DNA from: Prostheceraeus crozeri
Lineage: Eukaryota; Platyhelminthes; Polycladida; Euryleptidae
Direction: 5' to 3'
DNA: 64,000 bases
NCBI GenBank assembly: GCA_907163375.1
Contig: CAJQUW010000895.1
Location: forward strand, 1 to 64,000
Shown piece after piece: positions 57,501 through 64,000 of this stretch. A model generated the notes under the pieces. That model did no database searches, had not been told where the DNA came from, and saw nothing but the letters and a program-made list of their open reading frames with translations. How positions within the stretch are numbered: the first letter of the stretch is position 1; every line of letters begins with the position of its first letter. Position numbers and translations under genes: made by a program.

Positions 57501-60222
57501 AAGTATTTCCAGCTTGTCTTTTAAATTTCTCAACACACGGCCTAAAAACTGTTTTTCTGCAACATTTTTAGTTACTTCCTGTTTCCTTCGACAGTTGTGA
57601 CTTGAATGCTGTTTTGAGCTGATTAAGGACCAGCAACGTCTCCATTCGGTTGACTTTGTTTTTCCGGCTGTTGAAAGATAGCTGCCGAAAAAGATGTGAT
57701 CTGGATGACCGCTCTAGGTCTTTTTGTGTATAACAGCACTTATTTCGATATCCATGGTAAATCAAAAACAAATGTGTTGCATTTTTCTCATATTTACACG
57801 GAGCATAAATATCATGAAACTATACTACATCAAAAAGGAATCTTTCGACATCAAAAAAGTTCAGACTTGAGGTCAAAAGATGGCTCGGTCTTTCTAGTGC
57901 ACAGTCTAGTGTGTATATTCTTCTTTAAAAAATCGATTTTAGCAAAGTGTAGAAATCATGTTTTTCCTACAATCTATCATATCGCAAGTAAAATTGCTAG
58001 TATTGCAAAATAGTGGTTTTATGCTATATTCACCATCTATTTTAATTGAGAAAAATTTCCACTTTTATGTGACTTAATCACTAGTTACTGAACTTGTGAT
58101 TTTCAATTATGATAAATAAAACACTATTAGATTCTATACAATTTATCTCTCACTTCTCACTTACAAGAAATCAGTTTTGCGGCCCACTTTTTGTCATAAG
58201 CTGTATGCTTTAACTGTTGAATCAGTCTGCAAGGGAAACATTTAGAATTTTAAGTTGCAATTGCTTGTTTATGTTTATCTGTCATATACTATACCTATGA
58301 GGTTTTCAAGGAAACCTGTTCACTTTCTGAATAATTGTCAGAATACTTAATAATTGCAAGTGTCTACTTGCTACCGACCCACGAACGATCCACGATCTAA
58401 ACGATCCACAATATCACGAAGCTTTTGTTGACTGTCCTGTGTAAGCCTTCGAAGAAAATGCGATGCCCTTTCTTCGAAAAAATTTGACGTCGTTTAGCTG
58501 TTTAACATCAATAATTATGCTAAAACATAATTACATTAAAAAAATTTCCTGATAGATGCTGCAAATATTCCTCTATTCGCAGCCTATGTACAACATCTAG
58601 TCTAACCTGTTTCTTATCATAGAACTCAGTAATTGCACGTATTTATTCACGAGTCTCTCAAGGAAATTCGCTTTCCACAAACATGTACGTACATAGACGA
58701 GAGAATGCATCGTTTTATAAGTCCGCAGTAAAAACAAGGTTTAGGTCTATGAATTAATCCTTATCAAATGCGTTTATTAATTATATTTTCAGTATCACAA
58801 GTGTGATGTTCTGGATTACAATCAGTCACTGGCGGATCCAATGGAGGACATGGAAGACTACTTCCCCCGTTTTGAGAATTATGATGTCATCTTGCAGATC
58901 ATTTGTATGGAAGCACTAAAATTATATGATTCAATTGTATACTCGTACATCTCAACATCGATGTTTAAGTTAAGGCATTTGCTTTGATTCCCGAAACATC
59001 TGCAACGTCGCATTATTATTCGCAGAGATCGTTCAGTAATTTCTTCACAAGCAAAGATTTACCTTCGCTCCACAATGCGCTTGAAACTCGATAGACGGCA
59101 TTGACTTTGCTTGGTATGCACAAGACATGCTTCTCAATTACGATTCTGTTGTTAATACCTGCAACATGGATTTTAACCCACGCTAAAAATTTTAGCAGAT
59201 AGACATCAAGCATAAGGCTGTTATCATAGAAATAAAACAATATTGACTATTATCCTTCCTTCTTTGTGATTTTTGGAAATAAGTGATTAAGTCCACATGA
59301 AAAGTAAGAAATGTATTTCATTACGGGTATTAAGTTGTATTTTGGCTGTACTAAAATATCACCAGACGCACTGGGTCGCAGCCATACACATGTAATGCAT
59401 CACACCACTGACGGCATTGACTTGTAATAAGGGTTATCTATAATTAATACTGATTGCGCGTGCAAATTAAACTGTTCATGGGTGCTTGTTGATGGTATTT
59501 TATGCTTATGTACATTACTGAAAAAAATATGCGATATGTTTTTGAAGCCATTGAAGTATTGATTCTTTATCACTCATTTTCGCTCCACCTTTCTAATATT
59601 TCGGAATACCCACCTGGAGTCATTCATATATAAAAAAGTTTAAACAAAGTGCTACATAATTCAAATTCCATGGTATGATTCAGATTCTTATAACGTAGAA
59701 AAATCGCATATTCAGCAAATAGGCATGACTGTAGGTGCGGAAAATAAAATATAATTTTGTTACCTTCTTGAAAATATGTCTCAAAACTGATAACTGACAC
59801 TTCTACAAATAGTCGAACCTCATTGCAAATTCTTGAATTTTCGAATTCGTCACAGGACCTATCAATTGCCAATATTTGTTGTCGTTTTAGCAAACGAATT
59901 TTGTATCAATCTTCAGAACTAATTTGTTTTCATCACGACCTCTCATCTGTTCCATCAGAAATCATTCCGATCTTCTAAATAACATTTGACAAACTCAAGG
60001 ACTGGAATGCACACGTCTAGTCATTTCGTCAAATCAATCATATTGCTCCAATATCAGGACGATTTATGAAAAAGGATATTAAATCTCAGCCGAAGGAGTG
60101 ATAATGTTTCTTATAGATGCATTCGATAATAGACAAGAGTGCCTAATTCATGAAATATTAGGAAAGCAAATAGAGAACAAACATATTAACGAATAGAACA
60201 TTCGCGCAAAAGTAAAGAATTG
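54576..60222. other. No gene recognised
   Basis: AT-rich throughout. An A-rich low-complexity block with AATAG repeats lies at 57330-57425. At about 58830 a GGCGGATCCAATGG motif resembles a common end-motif of short repeats, but no element could be drawn. No tRNA, coding motif or terminal repeat seen. Confidence 0.4.
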
Positions 60223-60633
60223 TCATTTGCAATTCAGCATACTAATAAAAAGGGTTGACAAGTGGAACGAAATTACAAATTGGAAATGATGAATTGCTGG
60301 GTCGATGAGAAAATGAGAAAATTGTCGTGTAATTCTTCGCAAAATATCACAGTAGGTGTTGAAACTGTGATTTTGATGACTGAAGTCTTCTTGAATAATG
60401 AATTTTGAAATCGCAATGCTCTCTTGACAGTGATTGCAAACACAGTCGATGTAATCCATAATCAGCTTAAATTTTTGATGAAAATTACGATTGATTAGGT
60501 TAGCACAGATGTCGGCAATTGTTTGACGTCGATTGCTGCTGTGTAGAAGTCGGATTTTACAGCTGTCTCTAATGTCTTGATTTATCTTTTGATAAAGTAT
60601 TTTGACAAAAAACATGTGTGGTCTATCCATCAA
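60223..60633 (-). CDS. Uncharacterised 136-codon open frame
   Basis: The longest frame in the last 10 kb; it begins with two Met (MMDRPHMFFVKI) and is rich in I, F, H, N and C. It has no signal peptide, no motif I recognise and no long neighbour. The composition is not low-complexity, but in AT-poor-stop contexts a frame this long can arise by chance. No upstream promoter element, splice site or homologous copy in the window supports it. Function unknown; it may not be a gene. Confidence 0.15.
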   Translation of the reverse strand: MMDRPHMFFVKILYQKINQDIRDSCKIRLLHSSNRRQTIADICANLINRNFHQKFKLIMDYIDCVCNHCQESIAISKFIIQEDFSHQNHSFNTYCDILRRITRQFSHFLIDPAIHHFQFVISFHLSTLFISMLNCK

Positions 60634-60962
60634 GCAGATTCGGTCATAAATTATGCGCTATTGTGATTTTAGAAGATCAATATCCGTAGTTTATCTACAG
60701 ATAGAATGCTGGTAGCTGAAATCTCAGATGTGTGTGTATGTAATCGACGAAGTCTGGTTTGAATTGTCAGGTGTTTGGTAAGATGGGTGAGGTGAATGAG
60801 GCCCACCTAACGGACTTAGATCTCTGCAGTCTTGAATTTTTGATTAAATACTATGAATTTATATTCAAATTATCTATTTCTGGTGCAGTTAACATGTGTG
60901 AGAAGTTCATGTCGATTATTGCAAAACTTCTGGCGTACAAGTAAAAAGATGAAAAATCACCG

Positions 60963-61006
60963 AGTGGGCCTTATTACCGACACATGTAGGTAATAAGGCC
61001 CACTTT
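60963..61006. repeat. Perfect hairpin built from the element's end motif
   Basis: AGTGGGCCTTATTACC and GGTAATAAGGCCCACT pair perfectly around a 10-11-nt loop. The same GGGCCTTATT motif recurs at 61698-61735 and 62069-62095, so this seems to be an internal inverted duplication of subterminal sequence. Confidence 0.8.
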
Positions 61007-61374
61007 GCTTTTATTTAATGTCTTCAATTTACGTACTGGTAGCTTATAAGTCAATTCTAACATTTGGCTATATACAATGGATTATATTCACCTTCTGGTA
61101 CGCAAATAGGTATGATGAGGTTAGATCTGATATGTTACTGTGATTCAGAATTAGGACTTAAGTTATGCCCTTATGTAAAAAAGAAAAACCAAAGCTGTTC
61201 ATTGAAATACATCGACTTTTATTGAAAAACAAAAGATATTTGTAATACGAGGAAAAAATAATTACTGATGGCAAAACCTTGTATTTGGTAACCATATAGA
61301 TATAATCTATCTATTATATTATCAATCATAAACACAGACTTTATAGGCCTACACATTGGAACAGTCAGGTTCCC

Positions 61375-61643
61375 AGCAAATCGGAACTCAGCTTCGTCAC
61401 TTCCATGACTTAAACCAACACAATCTTAATGTACCTAGCCATCACATGACACCGTCTCACAGGCCTATCTAACTTTTCATCTTCCTCACAAATTTTGCAA
61501 TACCACGATTCATTAGCAGCTTTTCTGCAACTAAGCTTAAGCCTACTGTTTCTTGGACAGAACAGGTGTTTGCTTAAAGCGCTTTTTATTGGCAAAAAGT
61601 TCTTCTGCAAGCAGTTGTGCTTTTTACGCAAGACTACGCTCAC
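61375..61643 (-). pseudogene. Zinc-binding tail of a pogo-like transposase (relic)
   Basis: The minus strand gives CRKAANESWYCKICEEDEKL, then RRCHVMARYI. In the neighbouring frame after a shift comes DCVGLSHGSDEAEFRF. This resembles the PHD-like zinc tail (WYCxxC ... C ... H..CVG) that follows the DDE domain in some pogo/jerky transposases. The DDE domain itself was not found. Frame changes and stops show decay. Confidence 0.4.
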
Positions 61644-62112
61644 GTGGATCTGACTTTCGTTGTACTTTCGGAGTACTGATCATACTGTGATAGGACCGGG
61701 CCTTATTACCAGCATTTTGTATGGGCCTTATTGGCAACATTGACATCGTTTTATAATCAGTGTTTTTTCGTACTTTCCCGAACTCAAAAATCAAACTACT
61801 ATATAAGGTCATAGAGTGGATACGCCAGAGATAATTTTCCATTCTAAGAGTTCATCTACACCAATAATTAGTGTCATGAAATCCTTGAACAAATGATGAG
61901 CAAATATTAGATCAAGAAGGAATTTGAATGTACTTTTTTTGAGATGCTGTCGAATCTGATCCACCGGACCAAAATCGATAAAACTTCTGACACTTATTAA
62001 AAATTAGATATATTTTCATTTTTTTTGTTGCTCTTAAATTCGTTATGGAGTTTCCGAGATATAGCAAGTGGGCCTTATTTCCAGCTGGGCCTTATTCACC
62101 TCACCCACCTTA

Positions 62113-63858
62113 TGAAGTGCGGCGAAGGGAAACGATGGACATAAATGCTTGACAAGCGACCTTCAAAACTGACTGAAATATGCTAATGTGGGAAGCATGC
62201 AAAATAGGCGTCTGCGATCTTACGAATTCTAACATGAACATCATGATGCAACTGCTTTATATGATGACATCACTTACACTGAAAAGTGAAAAAATCTAAC
62301 ACAGTCGTCTAAGGTTGGGTCTAATGACGGATTTAATCCTAATATTAGAGGAACTTAGGCCCCTATCGTATTTTTCTAATTATCTAATTATCATGCACCA
62401 GATAATCATCTAGGAACTATGATGGCTGTGTCTGATTTATAGATATCTGAAAATTTGAAATCAAATGTTGATTTAGACTGAAATTTGGATTAGACCCAAC
62501 TAGATCTTTTGAATTTACACTGTCAACGCTCTGAGCATGTAAATGATAGCAACAAAAGGATAGAAAATCGCAAAATATGACTTTGTAGAAAATAGCAGAG
62601 TGCTCTACAAATTATGAAAATGCAATGATAGATCTGGTCACCCTGCACTCTTTTGTGATGCTTTGAAGTTTGTCTTCATAAAAAATAGGATCTATTCACA
62701 AAATGAAAATGTGGAGACCATTGATTCATCACTGACCGCAACTGGATCAATTTGAGAATCAATGCAGGAAATCGAGCAAATCCGTGGATGCAGGAAAAAC
62801 TATAAATTCAAGATGATTTTCGATCAAGATGGCAAGTTTTCGATGAGGAAATTAAATTTGTTCTCAATAAAAAGACCGCAATTGCCGACACGCTGTCCAG
62901 AATCTCAGAAAAAAACTTATTCTGAAACATCTGCGTTCCTGACCATTTCAATCGAAAAGTTTCTACCGAAACAGCAAGAAAATATTCTCATGCAGACTTT
63001 CAAAAACTTTCCGAAAGCAATTGTGATGAATTCTTTTTATCTCAAGGAACGATGCTACATGATGCTTCATCACTCATCACAGTTTAGTTAATTCAGGTCA
63101 TGCTTGACACGACCACTCTTTGATTTTCGACATTCGCATTTTCAAGATTTTCTAACCAGTAAATCAATAACAAAAGCAATCATTTCATGAGTTCCACAGC
63201 AAGTGCGACATGGAAAAAAGTATACTAATGAAAGCTAATGGGTGTGTACTGAAAACTTTTCTCGTCTTTTCGCATGCATCGAAATCTGTGTCCCGAGGTT
63301 ATTACTAAAATTGTGAATATGTTAAAGATACAATAAGATCAAAACGTGACGGAATTATATAGGATTGAACCTAATAGGTTGCGGTATTCGAATTGACAAA
63401 TGCATGAAGTAAAGCTTTCATCACTGTTTTCGCTATACATATTCACAGCACTTTACACTTAATGAAGCCAATTAGACAAACTTACTTGTCTAGTACAAGC
63501 TTACTTGTCTAGTAGAGCCGAAGTACCCAGAAGTTGCCATTCCTAAGAAAGTCGTGTCAAATTGTTTTCATTCCGTCAAGTTGACAGAAAGTTTGAAATG
63601 TGGACAAGTGTATAATGCAGATCTCAAGAATGTGTACATGACAACTATGTATGACGCAGTCTCGTACATGAGGAAATTCAGAGAGATCCATGCAATTCCG
63701 ATACAAATTTCACCCTGAATTTTATCATTTTTGTGAATTTGTAATTCCGTTCCGATGTAATTCATCATTTCAGTAATAGTCGGTCAGTTGAATAATTGAC
63801 AGAGCGTTTATTCATAAACACATAAAAGAGAGAAGAGGAGGGAGAGAGAATTCATTTA
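62113..63858. other. No gene recognised
   Basis: AT-rich. A 109-codon plus-strand frame (62762-63091) has no motif I recognise and no supporting context. A GA-rich stretch (63828-63848) precedes the mariner-type end. Confidence 0.4.
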
Positions 63859-64000
63859 CAGGGTGATTCAGTTCAGACCGCCGGAAATGAAACAGGTGGT
63901 GTTAAAAGATAGAAAAGATAGAAATAGATAAGGATAAAAATTTATTGCAAAAACTTGCGAAAATGTTTTATTAGCAAAATTGAAGCTTGTTTTCCTCTAA
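63859..64000 (+). mobile_element. Probable mariner-type element end, cut by window edge
   Basis: CAGGGTGATTCAGTTCAGAC directly follows TA (63857-63858), the same pattern as the left end of the element at 25976 (TA then CAGGGTGAATCA). Only about 140 bp are in the window, so neither transposase nor the other end can be seen. Confidence 0.45.

Larger units (their letters stand above)
60781..62110. mobile_element. TA-flanked TIR element, 1330 bp, pogo-like relic
   Basis: The left end AGATGGGTGAGGTGAATGAG and the inverse of AGGTGGGTGAGGTGAATAAG at the right form TIRs of about 25 bp with two mismatches. TA stands on both outer sides (60779-60780, 62111-62112), as for the Tc1/mariner/pogo group. 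GGGCCTTATT occurs repeatedly inside in both orientations. The minus strand at 61410-61570 keeps a zinc-binding-type tail. Much of a normal transposase is gone, so the element is non-autonomous. Confidence 0.75.

Noticed and set aside
60223-60633. Host protein-coding gene
   Set aside because: Listed only as a weak open frame: no motif, homologous copy or splice context supports it.
1-64000. CRISPR arrays, bacterial operons, rRNA genes
   Set aside because: No regularly spaced repeats, no rRNA-like conserved blocks, and the content is clearly eukaryotic.

Overview
The window looks like invertebrate nuclear DNA. It is AT-rich, has no operon-like packing and holds many transposable elements of animal type (BEL/Pao, Penelope-like, CR1/Jockey-like LINE, Tc1/mariner, piggyBac, hAT, Helitron and a RAG1/Transib-like DNA transposon). 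The phylum cannot be told from the sequence; a marine invertebrate is a guess. No host gene could be supported. The window reads as an intergenic or intronic graveyard of mobile elements with a few young insertions.

Layout. 1-5.8 kb: a cluster of Penelope-like (PLE) fragments, two head-to-tail on the minus strand (1320-2480) and one inverted on the plus strand (2590-3510). 6.5-7.45 kb: decayed piggyBac transposase. 9.93-17.10 kb: a whole-looking BEL/Pao element with 409-bp LTRs and a 5-bp target duplication, clearly recent. 20.2-21.4 kb and 26.0-27.4 kb: two different Tc1/mariner-type elements, both with terminal inverted repeats (TIRs) and decayed transposases. 22.3-22.6 kb: a 279-bp foldback. 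25.3-25.8 kb: a small non-autonomous Helitron with both ends.

29.2-34.2 kb is nested. A LINE RT fragment lies beside an older repeat, and that repeat is split by a 3813-bp DNA transposon (30185-33997) with about 36-bp TIRs and an exact 9-bp target duplication. The transposon carries an intron-bearing gene for a RAG1/Transib-like transposase. This is the most interesting item, because Transib elements are known for other ends and 5-bp duplications. 35.1-35.6 kb holds a 524-bp set of nested palindromes with an 11-bp flanking repeat and hammerhead-like CGAAACGTCG cores.

42.6-46.5 kb: a nearly full-length but frameshifted CR1/Jockey-like LINE with a tRNA-like A-box/B-box sequence just upstream of ORF1. 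47.46-48.62 kb: a PLE fragment interrupted by a 404-bp palindromic MITE. 48.7-49.5 kb: a ZBED5-like hAT transposase remnant abutting a short RT fragment. 50.0-52.2 kb: a 2147-bp hAT-type element with an exact 8-bp duplication that carries a PLE fragment with an open 272-codon frame. 60.8-62.1 kb: a TA-flanked TIR element with a decayed zinc-binding (pogo-like) tail. The window ends inside what looks like another mariner-type end. The rest is unannotated AT-rich DNA with short repeats and hairpins.

All family names rest on motifs recognised by eye. No database search was possible.
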